Below the pieces are notes generated by a model, which had not been told where the DNA came from, did not search any database, and saw only the letters and a program-made list of their open reading frames with translations. Position numbers and translations under genes: made by a program. A DNA stretch of 64,000 bases, taken from contig NC_132989.1 in assembly GCF_048564905.1 (NCBI RefSeq), forward strand, positions 106,742,257 through 106,806,256. Direction: 5' to 3'. The stretch comes from Vicugna pacos (lineage: Eukaryota; Chordata; Mammalia; Artiodactyla; Camelidae). This document shows, piece by piece, positions 1 to 11,328 of this stretch (position 1 is the first letter of the stretch; each line of letters opens with the position of its first letter).

Positions 1-1400
1 TGGTTGCATTTGCAAAAATCTTCTCCCATTCTGTAGGTTGTCTTTTTGTTTTACTTATGGTTTCCTTTGCTGTGCAGAAGCTTGTAAGTTTCAATAGGTC
101 TCATTTGTTTATTCTTGCTTTTATTTCTATTGCTTGAGTAGACTGTTCTAGGAGAAGATTTTTGAGTTTTATGTCAGATAATGTTTTGCCTATATTTTCT
201 TCTAGGAGGTTTATTTTATCTTGTCTTATGTTTAAGTCTTTGATCCATTTTGAATTGATTTTTGTGTATGGTGTACGGGAGTGTTCTAGCTTCATTGTTT
301 TACATGCTGCTGTCCAGTTTTCCCAACACCATTTGCTGAAGAGACTGTCTTTATTCCATTGTATATTCTTGCCTCCTTTGTCGAAGATTAGTTGACCGAA
401 AGTTTGTGGGTTCATTTCTGGGCTCTCTATTCTGTTCCATTGGTCTATATGTCTGTTTCTGTACCAATGTCATGCTGTTTTGATGACTGTAGCTCTATAG
501 TATTGTTTGAAGTCTGGGACAGTTATTCCTCCAGTCTCTTTCTTTCTCTTCAGTAATGCTTTGGCAATTCTGGGTTTTTGATGGTTCCATATAAATTTTG
601 TTATGATTTGTTCTAGTTCTGTGAAATATGTCCTGGGTAATTTGATAGGGATTGCATTAAATCTGTAGATTGCCTTGGGCAGTGTGACCATTTTAACAAT
701 ATTGATTCTTCCAATCTAAGAGCATGGGATATCTATCCATTTTTTAAAGACTTCTTTAATTTCCTTCATCAGTGGTTTATTGTTTTCTGTGTATAATTCT
801 TTCACCTCCTTGGTTAGATTTATTCCTAGGTATTTTATTACTTTGGGTGCTATTTTAAAGGGGATTGTTTCTTTACTTTCTTTTTCTGTTGCTTCGTCGT
901 TAGTGTAAAGACATGCAACTGATTTTTGAACTTTAATCTTGTAACCTGCTACCTTGCTGAATTCTTTGATCAGCTCTAGTAGTTTCTGTATGGACCTTTT
1001 AGGGTTTTCTGTATATAGTAACATGTCATCAGCATATAGTGACACTTTTACCTCTTCTTTTCCAATTTGGATCCTTGTTATTTCTCTCTCTTGCCTGATT
1101 GCTGTGGCTAGAAATTCCAAGACTATGTTGAATAGGAGTGGTGATAGTGGGCATCCTTGTCTTGTTCCAGATTTTAGTGGGAAGCTTTTGAGTTTTTCAC
1201 CATTGAGTACTAAGCTTGCTGTAGGTTTGTCATATATAACTTTTATTATATTGAGATATGCTCCCTCTATACCCACTTTGGTGAGAGTTTTTATCATAAA
1301 TGGGTGTTGAATTTTATCAAATGCTTTTTCTGCATCAGTTGAGATGATCATGTGGTTTTTGTCCTTTCTCTTGTTGATGTGATGTGAAATGTTGATTTAG
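1..1400 (-). mobile_element. L1 LINE, ORF2 reverse-transcriptase fragment, antisense to CDH18
   Basis: The - strand reads L1 ORF2 in one continuous frame from about 1396 down to the window edge. It shows RT motif A ([11 protein letters not shown], about 1345-1310), motif B ([14 protein letters not shown], about 1130-1170), the YADD active site (about 1023-1035), then the thumb and C-terminal portion ([41 protein letters not shown]). The frame is never shifted. It is broken by three stops, each at a conserved Trp codon: TAG at 716-718, TGA at 470-472 and TGA at 101-103. The 5' end is truncated within the RT domain near 1400, and the 3' end lies outside the window. The good frame implies a fairly young L1. 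It lies 278 bp before a coding exon. Confidence 0.93.
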
Positions 1401-1677
1401 TAGAATGTCAGTCAAGGTTATTTTTTTTTTAATAAGCAATGCTTATTAATTTTTCCTAAATCAATAATTGGATCTCTTAGATCAAAATAAATGTATCCAT
1501 GTTAATGCCAAGTGGAGAAAAACTGCAAACACATGGTTGTAATAATACACAGGACACTGTGGAAGGAAGAAAAGTTATAATCAAAGTAAGTCTTAAATTA
1601 TAGATGGCAATTTTCAGAGAACAGTGAGTGAGGCTGAAAAAGAATTTCATGTTAAATCATTCCATTTGTGTTTGCAG
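1..1677 (+). other. CDH18: CDH18 intron, 3' portion only
   Basis: This intron tail leads into the 295 bp exon. Most of it (to about 1400) is an antisense L1. The remaining 280 bp holds a T/A tract at 1421-1433, a perfect 8-bp-arm palindrome (AATAAGCAATGCTTATT, about 1430-1446) and the acceptor tract. The intron start lies outside the window. Confidence 0.9.
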
Positions 1678-1972
1678 CTGCACTCCAATTCTGACAAAGG
1701 CGACGGGTCCGTCAAATACATCCTCACTGGAGAAGGTGCCGGGACTATATTTATCATTGATGACACCACAGGCGACATCCACTCAACAAAAAGCCTAGAC
1801 AGAGAGCAGAAGACCCACTATGTGCTTCATGCCCAGGCCATTGACAGACGAACAAACAAGCCCCTTGAACCTGAATCTGAGTTCATCATCAAAGTGCAAG
1901 ACATTAATGACAACGCTCCAAAGTTCACAGATGGACCGTACATCGTGACCGTGCCTGAAATGTCAGACATGG
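1678..1972 (+). CDS. CDH18: Cadherin-18 coding exon (EC1 end to EC2 start), 295 bp
   Basis: This is an internal exon of a type II classical cadherin, a single-pass membrane protein that mediates calcium-dependent cell-cell adhesion, mainly in the nervous system for CDH18. The frame opens at CTG right after a pyrimidine-rich tract ending TTTGCAG (acceptor, phase 0) and closes one base into a Gly codon before a strong GTAAGA donor (phase 1). It encodes 98 codons plus one base. Visible motifs are the EC1 calcium motif LDRE (in [11 protein letters not shown]), the PESEF segment and the inter-repeat linker DINDNAPKF, followed by the start of EC2 ending VPEMSDMG. The length of 295 bp and the phases fit the exon pattern I know for type II cadherins. 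The stretch [16 protein letters not shown] points to CDH18 rather than CDH12, from memory. The first Asp of the usual HSDxDKG is Asn here (HSNSDKG). No stop or frameshift is seen. Confidence 0.95.
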
Positions 1973-2890
1973 GTAAGAACAGTTGTTGCTTATACTTTGG
2001 TAATTAACATATTTCTGATAATCCAAAATTCATCTTTTGAAGACCGGGTTTTAATTTTGGAAGGAGGGTAAAGAAATTTGAAGAAGTTCCAATATATTTC
2101 CATACTTTGCTATGGTCTAAAGTGTTAAAGAATCTAATATTTATTAAAATGAGTTTCTGAACTCATGACTGGAAGGAACACCTTGATCTCAAGGAAAATC
2201 ATCATAAATGAGAAAACACTTGCAGTTCTTGCTTAATTGGCACAACCCTTTAATCTTACCAACACATTCAGTGACCATTTGCATGGACACAGGTAATACA
2301 ATGTTGGAAATCGTTTGCTACGTCTTTTAAGCAGGTTTAAGCTTGCAGGTTATGACCAATTTATAATATTATTCATGGCACAAGTAACAACTACATTAAT
2401 CAGTAAACTTTGCAGATACCTACCTGATTTGTCTTAAAATGGGTAACAACCCTGTGGAGTATTTTGAATACCACCTTAAAGTATGTAAGTAACTTTCCCA
2501 AATTCTTTCCAAAATTGCCAGGAAGAAATTGACTGCAGGTTCTCCTGAGTACAGAACCTACATTGCATTTGATAAATCAAGATCTCTCTGATGATCTAGG
2601 GCTTTCCCACCACTCACAGATCTCCATGGTCTAGCTATTTCATTTTTATCTCAGATGATGAGTTTCCTGAATATAACTAAAGTCAAGTTCAGCTATGATA
2701 ATAAGATTTTACTATCTCTGTGAGACTCTTAGCTTGGATTTAGAACATCTATTTTGAGTAGAGCTTTCATATATTTAATTTTACTGTACATGTAAGAGTT
2801 TTATTTTAAATTAAGATTATCTTAGTCATTAATCAAATCTCTCTGTGTAATTGGATATATACCTAAGTTTGTTTTTTTTTTTAATTTGGA
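1973..2890. other. Intronic sequence, nothing recognised
   Basis: This AT-rich unique sequence follows the exon donor. I see no coding potential, repeat family or RNA gene in it. Confidence 0.6.
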
Positions 2891-2892
2891 AA

Positions 2893-3036
2893 ATTATTTT
2901 CCAGTTTTAATGAGATATAATTGACATAAGCACTGTATAAATTTAAGGTGCAAAGAGTGATGGCTTAACTTACAGGTATTGTGAAATGATCACCATACTA
3001 CGTTTTGCTGGCACCTTTTGTCTCATATATAAAGCT
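2893..3036 (-). repeat. L1 3' UTR tail fragment
   Basis: The stretch beginning TTTTAATGAGATATAATTG, followed by a GTATAAATTTAAGGTG block and ATTGTGAAATGATCACCA, is the reversed 3' end of older mammalian L1 elements. It stops abruptly near 3036. Confidence 0.7.
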
Positions 3037-3039
3037 TTT

Positions 3040-3900
3040 AATGGAAGATTGCAGTCACTCATCTTCTCAAATCCAGTCCATTTTAGTTCTCCTGAGATAG
3101 CCAGATAGCTCCTGGAGCTGTCATGGAAGCAGGTGAGAAAGGACAGACTAAGTTCTCCTTCCTAACCAGACTCTCAGGGGAGTACGCAGTTGCCAAAATG
3201 GCTCTCCAGGGACCAGTGCAGAGCATAGGGACCAGCCTCCGAGAGCCGGTGGAAAGGCCCAGAAGGCACGCAGCAGGCTCACTGGTCTCTTAGGAAAGCT
3301 GAGAGGGGACTGAAGGGCTTGACACCATTACCCCTGGCAGGTAAGAGCGTATGTGAAAACTCTAGAACAGACGTCCTCCTGGCACCTTATCAAGGGACTG
3401 ACAGCCCATCTGCCAATCCTTTTCTCTTATAAAAGCAAAGAGCTGCATGACTCCATCACTTGTGGGAATGCCACCGGTAAAGTACTTCCGGAGGCTACAT
3501 AGTACCCCCAGGGAGCACAAAGGAAGCAACAGAACCATAGGGAGCAAAGTGCCAGAGAGAGGAAGACACGCACAGCATTCATCACCAAGAAAGACAGCAT
3601 GTCGACAGTCGGCAGTCAGAGCACTGGTGGTTGAGGACACTGTAAAGAGACTTCCGTAACTCAAAGTCATGTTTTCTACAAGGAAGTGAAAAACAAAAAG
3701 TGATATTGCATTGAGGCATAAATGGTCACTGATCAGACCCAAGTTATTGTCCTGGAACTTGAGAACATACCAGACCAAAAGAAGCAGCTAAAAATCAAAA
3801 TATAAGTATATGGAAATTGTGAGAACAGTATGTGACTTAGACGATATGTTTGTTCAACCTACCATGCGAATAACGTATGTCCCCAGAGAGCAGAAGTGAG
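3040..3900. other. GC-richer unassigned stretch, possibly an old repeat or retrocopy
   Basis: Base composition rises clearly here against AT-rich surroundings, with several CpGs at 3180-3270 and 3530-3660. The open frames are short (at most 138 codons on -, 70 on +) and match no protein I know. It lies directly between an L1 tail and an L1/HAL1-like piece, so it may be the 5' part of an old L1-like element. A promoter or retrocopy fragment is also possible. Confidence 0.35.
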
Positions 3901-4330
3901 CAGATGAAGGAGAAGAGCAGTAATGTTTTTCCCTGAAGGTGAAGAGTACGCAGAATTTGCAAGATTAATAGACTTTCTGAGTTCCAGGAAGGGTTAATAG
4001 AATAAGAATCCAATCCAACTTAAGTGAATCCTGGCAAAGTTCTTAAAGGCTAAGGATAAAGAGAAAACTTTTATAAACTTTCACAATTTTTTAACGTTAC
4101 CAACTTAAAAAAATATATTTTCACATCATATTTATCACCTGAAACACTGGAATGTGGTAAAAAGTTGAATATCATTGTCAGCCTACAGAGAAATGACTAA
4201 AACCCTGAATCCTTCATTCAGTCAAACATGATTCTTTGGCCAGCATGGAAGAAGGATCCAGAAAGTATATCATCCTCCCACCTGATCTAGAAAAATATTT
4301 AGAAATAGCTGAAATTGAGAATAGCTGAAA
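3900..4330 (+). repeat. HAL1/L1 ORF1-like fragment (tentative)
   Basis: Phrases such as GGCTAAGGATAAAGAGAAAAC (about 4050-4070) and the 'cctgaatccttcattcag' block (about 4205-4223) resemble the ORF1-derived part of HAL1 and old L1 elements. Similarity is weak and is judged by memory only. Confidence 0.35.
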
Positions 4331-4603
4331 TGAATCAGAACAGAGATTGGAAAGCCAAGGGAAATGACAAGGAAAAGAAAAAGGTTCTCAGAAATGTATC
4401 CTGAATTACATATGTGTGTGTGTGAACACTGTTAAAGTTAAGAGGGCGTATTTGAGGATATTAAAGGATGCTGCACATTTAGGAATCACGAATCCTAAAG
4501 GAATCACTGTAGCTGAGGCTGGAGAACTTAAGAACAAGCCAAAACATTGCAGTCTTTATCTAGGGCTTAGAGAGGAGTATAGGAATGGGAAATAATTAGT
4601 ACA

Positions 4604-4754
4604 AGTGAGCCTTGAACAGCCGGGGTGTGAATTACAGGGGTCCACTTACAGGAGCCTCCTTATATGAAGGGTCGACTGTAAGTTATGTGTATATTTTTGA
4701 CTGTGGAGGGTTGGTGCTCCTTAAACCGCACATGTTTAAGGGTCAATTGTATAA
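4604..4754 (+). mobile_element. Tigger-type (TcMar) non-autonomous DNA transposon
   Basis: The element runs from GTGAGCCTTGAACAGCCGG to TTTAAGGGTCAATTGT. The two ends are near-inverted copies of the Tigger terminus (ccTTGAACAacacgGG type), with a GGGTCCACTTA block and a matching GACTGTGGAGGGTTGGTGC block inside. It is a short, internally deleted copy. Confidence 0.75.
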
Positions 4755-5134
4755 AGTTATTTTATGGAGATGAGTATGGTTCAGAGAGAGAGAGTTTAGT
4801 ATTTGAAAAAAGAGGAAAAAACAGGCAAAGAATAGGTTTTCAGTCTCTTCTACAATGGTTCTTCTAGGTACAATTCTGTTGAAGGACCACAGCAAGCTTT
4901 AGGCTGAACATTGGAAACTATATTGTACGCGTATGAGTTCATTGTGGAAAATCAAATGCATAAAAATCACCATAATAGTACCTAATACACACTGTAATAT
5001 GAATGTATGTGAGGTGATATGAATGTTTGTGGAGTGTGGTCTGCTTAAGAATGAGTGATACTTGCACTACCATTAAGTTTAAAAATAAAAAACTTGTAGC
5101 AGAAGGACCAGCAAAAACCATGGCAGTGGAGACC
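4755..5134. other. Intronic sequence, nothing recognised
   Basis: This is a short AT-rich spacer between a Tigger element and a hAT-Charlie element, with no gene signal. Confidence 0.5.
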
Positions 5135-5325
5135 AATCCAGCCTGCTGCCTGTTGTGAACAAAATTTTACTGGAACAAAGCCATAGCCATTCATTTAAAT
5201 ATTGCGTTTGGTAGTTTGGGCACTACAGCGGCAGAGCTGAGGGGTGGCAAGTAAGTTTATGGCTCACACGCCTGAAATATTTACTATGTTGCATTTTACA
5301 GAAAAAGTTTGCCAACCTCTTTTGT
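5135..5325 (+). mobile_element. hAT-Charlie family DNA transposon fragment
   Basis: It contains TTTTACTGGAACAAAGCCA, CATAGCCATTCATTTA, AAATATTTACTATG and TTTACAGAAAAAGTTTGCC. This series is typical of mammalian non-autonomous Charlie elements. I am unsure of the exact subfamily. Confidence 0.7.
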
Positions 5326-5689
5326 AAGGGATTTTAGGAAATGAGCCTGGAGGCAGTGGGAACAGTGAGAGGATAGTGTTACCTTCTAATACTCCTGATG
5401 GATGAGGCATCTTCTTTTCTAGGAGAGTCCGTGCTCTGACAGTCCTGCTGACTACACACACAGACACAAAACCATGGCGTTTGTTATGAACAATAGAATC
5501 GAGCTTCTTCCCTTTAGGGAAAAGCCTGAATGTCTAATATTCAGTCTACCCTTCCTTATTACTAAGAGAACTTAGTTTTGTTCAGAGTGACACTGCAGAA
5601 TTAAATATTTACCTCTTTTCCTTTTCATCTAAGAATGGTCATATGATATAATTCTAGATGATAGGACATGAAGTGGAAACCAGTAAGGC

Positions 5690-6010
5690 AGAAAGTTCTA
5701 GGAAAGATATAAGTTTCCTGTAGAAAGACACACCTGGCACATATATTTCACCCATTACCACGTTCCTTTCTTGCTGCCTAAATGCAGACGTGGTATAGAA
5801 ATGCAGCAGCCACTTAGAACCAGAAAGATGAAAGCCTCTTGCTGAGTGAGATGGAGCAGAAAGATAAAAGGGCCCGGAAGAATGATACATCACAGAACCG
5901 ATGCTCCAGCCCTGGCCTGCAGATCCCAAGAGCTTTCTTTAGAAAGTAAATCTTGTCTTTTTAAGCTATTGAGTTGGATTTCAGACACAGGAAGCTGCAC
6001 TGAAGCTGAA
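5690..6010 (+). repeat. Ancient mammal-wide interspersed repeat, family not resolved
   Basis: The right end (about 5935-5995) carries a pattern I know from a common mammalian repeat: an 'agaaagtaaatcttgtcttt' tail followed by 'ttaagctattgagtt'. The same family seems present at 36395-36800 and, as a 3' tail, near 19455-19545. It may be an LTR-derived family, but I cannot name it reliably. Confidence 0.4.
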
Positions 6011-6479
6011 TTGGTACTTGGACAAATTCTAGGTTTTAATATTAACCCAATAACCAAAGAATTGAGTCCAACACTGAACCCAAAGGAATAACGAGAAAGG
6101 TTTTAGCATTGGATAAGAAACAGGGATGTCATTTTCCATGAAGTGGCTGGATTTGGCAATGACGCATAAAATCATCCCTCCTTTCCGTTTCCGCTGTGTC
6201 ATTGTGATGCTGGATGCCTTTGCTCTGGCAGCAGTTTCTCTTACTGCCAGTGGTGAAGCTAACAGTTGATTTCATATCTCTAAATCTTACTTCCTGTCAA
6301 GTGTAGAAATGATTGGACCCGTAGAAGTTTGGATCAGTGGATAAAGAGATTAGACATTTTGAATGTACACTTCGAGTCTGGCCGAAAATCAAACACTGAT
6401 GACCACAAAGTAACTGATTTATTTTGCCAAATTCTGACACCACAGGATGCCACAGCAGTCCTGAAACAACTCCAGGGGA

Positions 6480-6660
6480 TATTTGTTGAGCACTTACTAT
6501 GTATCAGGCATTGCATACCATTTGCAACAATACCATGCTGTATCATCATGATGTTGATATTATGATTATTTTTGTTTTACAGAGGATAAAACTGTTATAC
6601 AGAGTTAAGTAACTTGCCCAAGATCAATCACATGGTTAGTAATAAATGCAACTGGACAAG
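6480..6660 (-). repeat. MIR SINE
   Basis: It reads GAGCACTTACTATG, then TTTTACAGAGGATAAAACTG and GTTAAGTAACTTGCCCAAG. This is the reversed MIR core and tail. Confidence 0.8.
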
Positions 6661-6664
6661 ATGT

Positions 6665-7275
6665 ATAAGCTAGATAGAGCTTCAGCTTTTGAGTTCTCAT
6701 TTTTTAAAAATAGAGTTAAAAACATAAAATCTGTATCAAGCTCTTTGTGGAATAATTATAGCAGAGAAAATAGATGTTCCAGAATACATATAGTTTACTG
6801 AGCCAGAGGTGAGGTTCCCCTTCTTGGTTCTTTAGAATGGATTTGATATTATTATAATGTTCCTCTTGTTCCAGAGGTAGTAAGATAGTAAGATATTTGA
6901 GATGGCTCAATACCATAAAAAGGAAAATTCACCCAAAATTGCATGAAGCCATTTATGTATACTAGAATCTAATCCCTAGGGGGTCCAATAGGGACATGCT
7001 TTTTAAGAAAAATCGCTCTAACAACCCCAAAATACATACATCATAGATAGTGTAGGAAAAGGCAATAGGTTCCAGGTAGCCGAAGGACACTGTGACCCAG
7101 ATGGTGTTGGCGGTAAGACAGGTGGAACCGTCTATGGTCACTTTCTGGAGTGGAAAGTAACTAAGCTGAGGAGTGGAGTTCAGATGAAGGACCAGGTGTG
7201 ATCATAATGTTGACCAATGTCAGCTAGTGTTTTTCTCAACACTTAAGTTCAAACTAAATGGTAAATCAATTCATG
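6665..7275. other. Intronic sequence, nothing recognised
   Basis: AT-rich unique sequence. Only short chance open frames are present. Confidence 0.5.
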
Positions 7276-7279
7276 CTTA

Positions 7280-8110
7280 AACTATAAAAGCCAAAACTCT
7301 CAGTATGCTATAAAAATTCATCCACTTAAAAAAAAGAACAATGTGGTGAAGGAATTTTAATGTATGATACGAATCTAATAATCAATAGGAAATGACATGA
7401 ATTTAAATGAAGAAACATTTGAAAATATAGATGTCAAATAATTACGCTAGCCCTAATAAGATGGAAAGGTAAACTTAAACACAGAGCGAAGTACTGATTT
7501 TCATTACGTAAGGAGCTTTTTGCAATAAGAAAAATTACACTACAATCAAATACACATGGGGAAATTAACAAGAGATTCCTGGGAAAAACATGTTCATTAT
7601 ATTAAAAAAAGTCTCAAATTTTACTAGTAATTTAAGAAACCACAAAGGAGAAGAAGATAGCAGTGTTTGGCTACCAAGTATGCAAATTTGATAATTCTAA
7701 AAATTGTTAATGTGCAGAACTGTTAGCAGAAAGGTTAATTCCCACAGTTTTTTGAAGGGTACTTTGACAATATCTATCAAAATTTCTATAATAATATATT
7801 TATTGTAGAAAACTATAGGTATACTGACATGGATGTGCAAAGATATATGAAAAAGGGTGCCCTTGCTTGCAGTTTTGTTCACAATAGTGGAAAGTAGAAA
7901 ACACACTCAAACTACACTGATAAGGAAGTGTTCAAATAAATGATTCTTCAAACATATACTGATACCCTTGGCAGCTTAAAATGGGTGAATTCAAACTGTA
8001 TATGCTGACATTTAAAGATCCAGATTCTTTTAGTTAGAAAAGCATTTTCAGAAATCCATGTGGAATAACATCCAATTTATTTTTAAAAATAAATATGTGT
8101 TGCAGAATAT
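7280..8110 (+). repeat. Old L1 ORF2-end and 3' region fragment
   Basis: The series TTTGACAATATCTATCAAAA (about 7760), GCAAAGATATATGAAAAAGG, TTCACAATAGTGGAAAGTAG and GGAAGTGTTCAAATAAATGA follows the end of ORF2 in old L1 (L1M-type) elements in sense. It is heavily decayed, and the left limit is uncertain. Confidence 0.6.
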
Positions 8111-8534
8111 GCATTTACATACATAGGAAATATCTGAAGGGTCCATAAGCACATGGGTGGAAATCACTTCTAGAAGAAAAGAGCTGCAGCTTTATTTGGT
8201 ATGAGAGAAGTACGTTCTTCTTCATTAACGTAATATATTCATGTTGTTTATGAAATGATAAAAAGTAAAATGTAGGTTTGTGATAATAAAGGAATTAGTC
8301 ACATTTACACTAACTTAAAGCTGTATCAGTTTCTAATACTGGTAACAGCTAATGCTAGTGTCATGGTGTGATGACTGACAGCAAAATTTTCTCAGCATAT
8401 GGTGCCGGAGAAGATTATTATTTTTACTCTATGCACGTTAACTGAGTTTTGAATTATCCAGTCGTTAAAAAAAAAAAGAATTCTTCCCTTTTATCTCTCC
8501 AATTCTTTCTGGAAAGAAGGAGAGAGAGTGAAGG

Positions 8535-8645
8535 CATTTAATGTGCTGAGAACTGTAATAGTGGCTAGTAATAAAACAGTAAATAAAACAAGGTCCCTAA
8601 ACTTGAGCAGGCTGCAGACATAGAAACAGAAAATTTCAATATGGC
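8535..8645 (-). repeat. L2 LINE 3' end fragment
   Basis: The pattern 'ataaaacagtaaataaaaca' followed by AAGGTCCCTAAACTTGAGCAG fits the reversed L2 3' end (usual form: aacaaaacagacaaggtccctgccctc). Confidence 0.5.
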
Positions 8646-9295
8646 GTTTGTTAAACAAAAACATAGAGGAGCCATAGGGTTGAACAGAGAGCCCAGCTTG
8701 CAGACTAGAGAAGACGTCCTCTGAATCTTACATAACATATCAAGGGTTGTCAGTTAGACAAGGGGAAAAAAGATGCATATTACATAGAGCACATATGAAG
8801 AAAAATGCTCCTCTCTCTTCACTGTGGGGTTATATAGTTTAGCGTGTGTATATGTATGCACGTGTTTGTGTGGTTAAGGGCGAGTAAACAGGATTACCAT
8901 GCAAATGATGGATTCCCTATAGAGTTTTGCAAAATGTGCTATGAGAATACAGAGAAGGTAAGAGAAGGCAACACCAGAGACTTCCCGGTCGTGCAAGTTT
9001 TTATCAGATTATTGTTTCTTGTGTATCTACGATGCTAAGAAATAGTCATAGAGCCTTCCGAGTAATTGCTGTGTGTTGTGTTGCTGGCGAGAGAAGTGTA
9101 ATGTCGCTGTATGTGTCTTGTCAGTGAGTAATAATCAGCAGACAGAGTCAGTGGCATTCTGGATGTTTTAACAAAGAGACAAAAAGAAAATTGCAGTGGT
9201 TTTTGGTGCATGTTATAATACAGGGTTTTTCTTTATCTCTTTGATTTATATACACCGCGTAATTTCAACTATTATCGAGGGAATCATATCCCGCT
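8646..9295. other. Intronic sequence, nothing recognised
   Basis: No repeat family or coding signal is recognised, apart from short TG-rich runs near 8845-8870. Confidence 0.5.
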
Positions 9296-9299
9296 AAAG

Positions 9300-9530
9300 A
9301 ATAGTTTTTCAGCCGTGCCACTATTGACATTTTGGACTGAATAATTATTTGTTTTGGGAGTGGGGGCGGGGACTGTCCTGTGCATTATAGGATGTTTAAC
9401 AGCATCCCTGGTCTCTTCTTTCCCCATTAGATTCCAATAGCATCCCTCCCAGTGCTGCCATGTTGTGATGTCTTCAGACATCGTCAAAAGATCTCTGGAG
9501 GCCAAAATTGCTTTTGAGAATCACTGCCCC
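9300..9530 (-). mobile_element. MER20: MER20 (hAT-Charlie non-autonomous transposon)
   Basis: The reversed MER20 sequence is readable almost end to end: GTGCCACTATTGACATTTTG, GGGACTGTCCTGTGCATTAT, AGGATGTTTAACAGCATCCC, TCTCTGGAGGCCAAAATTGC and TTTTGAGAATCACTG. It is a nearly complete copy with moderate decay. Confidence 0.88.
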
Positions 9531-9534
9531 CCGC

Positions 9535-11325
9535 CCAAAATAACATTCAAGATAAAAGAATGAAAAAAATTCAAATTATAAACATGAATGGAAGAAATTA
9601 TATTTGTTAAATTTAGAGTCACTGCCAAAGAGGATCACATAGTGTTAAAATGCTCATGCCATATATTTTATGACCAAAACCAATTCAATCTGCACAGGTA
9701 AGCAATTTTCATGTTTAGATATTAGTTGCCATATTTAAATACATAACGCTATAAAATCAGCGAGGAAAACCATTGACTAAAGTTAGGTTATTCGTGCTCA
9801 CAGAAAGAAAAGTAACAGCATGGCTACTTGAGAGTCATAGTTCTAATTTAAAAAAAATCTGCCTGTTTTTATAGCATTGATTTAGAAAAGGACCATTTGA
9901 ATTATGATGGCTGTCTAGTAAGCTGTCATATTGCTTTTTTAAACTTATCTAAAAATGTGATTGCATTTAACAAAGTGAATATATGTGGACAGAATGATAT
10001 TATAATATTATAGAGGGCAAATGTAACCTGATAGGACTATGAAGAGACTTGTACACATTTAACATTTTTTATTTTCTGTGATATGTGGTTTATTACCATT
10101 CCAGCCTTGATGACTTTACCACCTCCTGTCAATTATTCTATAGAAGTACTTTATACATTTGTTTTGCTATTTTTTTAATTAAATGTCTAAGTTTTTCAAA
10201 ACTGAGTCCTAAGAATATGAAAAGTTAATATTATTATCATTGCACAAAGAGGATAATAACCCTGTGGTGAAATTATTCCAGTTTTTGGAGTCAGTGTTCA
10301 GGAGCACACGGGGCTTTTTGTAAATAAAGATAGAATGAATATAATCTTATTTGTAAATAGCATTGCCATTCTGAGACGGAAAGGCACTCTTAAGTGTTTC
10401 AAGACATTTAGCAGTATTGCAATGACATACATTATTTTACCATAAAAAAGGTAGCAAATTTTTTTAAATTGTGTGTTTTGGTAGATCTCTTTTAAAAAAC
10501 AGTAAAAGAAAAAAGTAATTTTGTCTCTTCTATTTGTATGTAAGTTACCCAAATTTCTGCAGTTCTAGTCTTGCTTTTACGTGGAATCAGGAGATTTTAG
10601 CACCAATTTAAATTTGGATGTCTTGCAACACCTTTAAATTTTCAAAATATTGCTTTAGATATAGAAATTGTTTCAAAGAAAACCATTCCAGATCGCAATC
10701 CAATTTGCTTGAAAATAAATCTTACATCTTCTGTTTTTCACAGAAACATATTTATAAGGAAGTATATAAATCTTGACCTATTCTCTTCTGTATGTTAATA
10801 AAATATACCTATAATTAACATTATTTAAGAGCATTTTAAAACTTGGATTATAGGAATAAGGGTTTTTCATTCATTGGAGAGAGAACAAAATATTATATGA
10901 AAATTATGAATATATAACTTATGAACTTTAATTCCAATGGAGTACTAAAACTTAATTTGGCATATAAGGAGAAGATGAATTTTGCCATATGACCCTTAAA
11001 TTCTGCAAGGTTCCTTGCCTTGGGAGATGTATTACAACATCCCTAATTTTTTTTTTCATGTTTTCTTTGTTCTCTTCCAATCTCTAAACCCCAGACCTGT
11101 TTCCATTTGCAGCTGTGTTCTCTGTTGCAAAGCAACAAGAAGAGATACCAGCTGTGCTTATTTTATTGTGCTGGTTGTTGGGGAACTGATTTAGTTCTGC
11201 TCAAGCATCTTGGGAGCTTCACCTGGCTATCTTCCAGGATTCTAGTAGCCATTTTAAAATTATTTCCCTGGGGCATAGCTTCAGAATGAGATAATGTCAG
11301 TAAAGTGAGGCAGACACTACAGTGC
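9535..11325. other. Intronic sequence, nothing recognised
   Basis: About 1.8 kb of AT-rich sequence with no recognisable repeat family, gene or RNA. The open frames in it (84 and 60 codons) are short and match nothing known to me. Confidence 0.55.
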
Positions 11326-11328
11326 TAC

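Noticed and set aside
954-1310. 118-codon + strand open frame
   Set aside because: It is antisense to the L1 reverse-transcriptase domain and not a gene.
1624-1677. Upstream extension of the open frame before the first exon
   Set aside because: The frame is open by chance into the intron. The pyrimidine tract and CAG acceptor at 1671-1677 and the known exon size place the exon start at 1678.
3362-3778. 138-codon - strand frame in the GC-richer stretch
   Set aside because: Composition alone makes longer chance frames here. The protein matches nothing I know.
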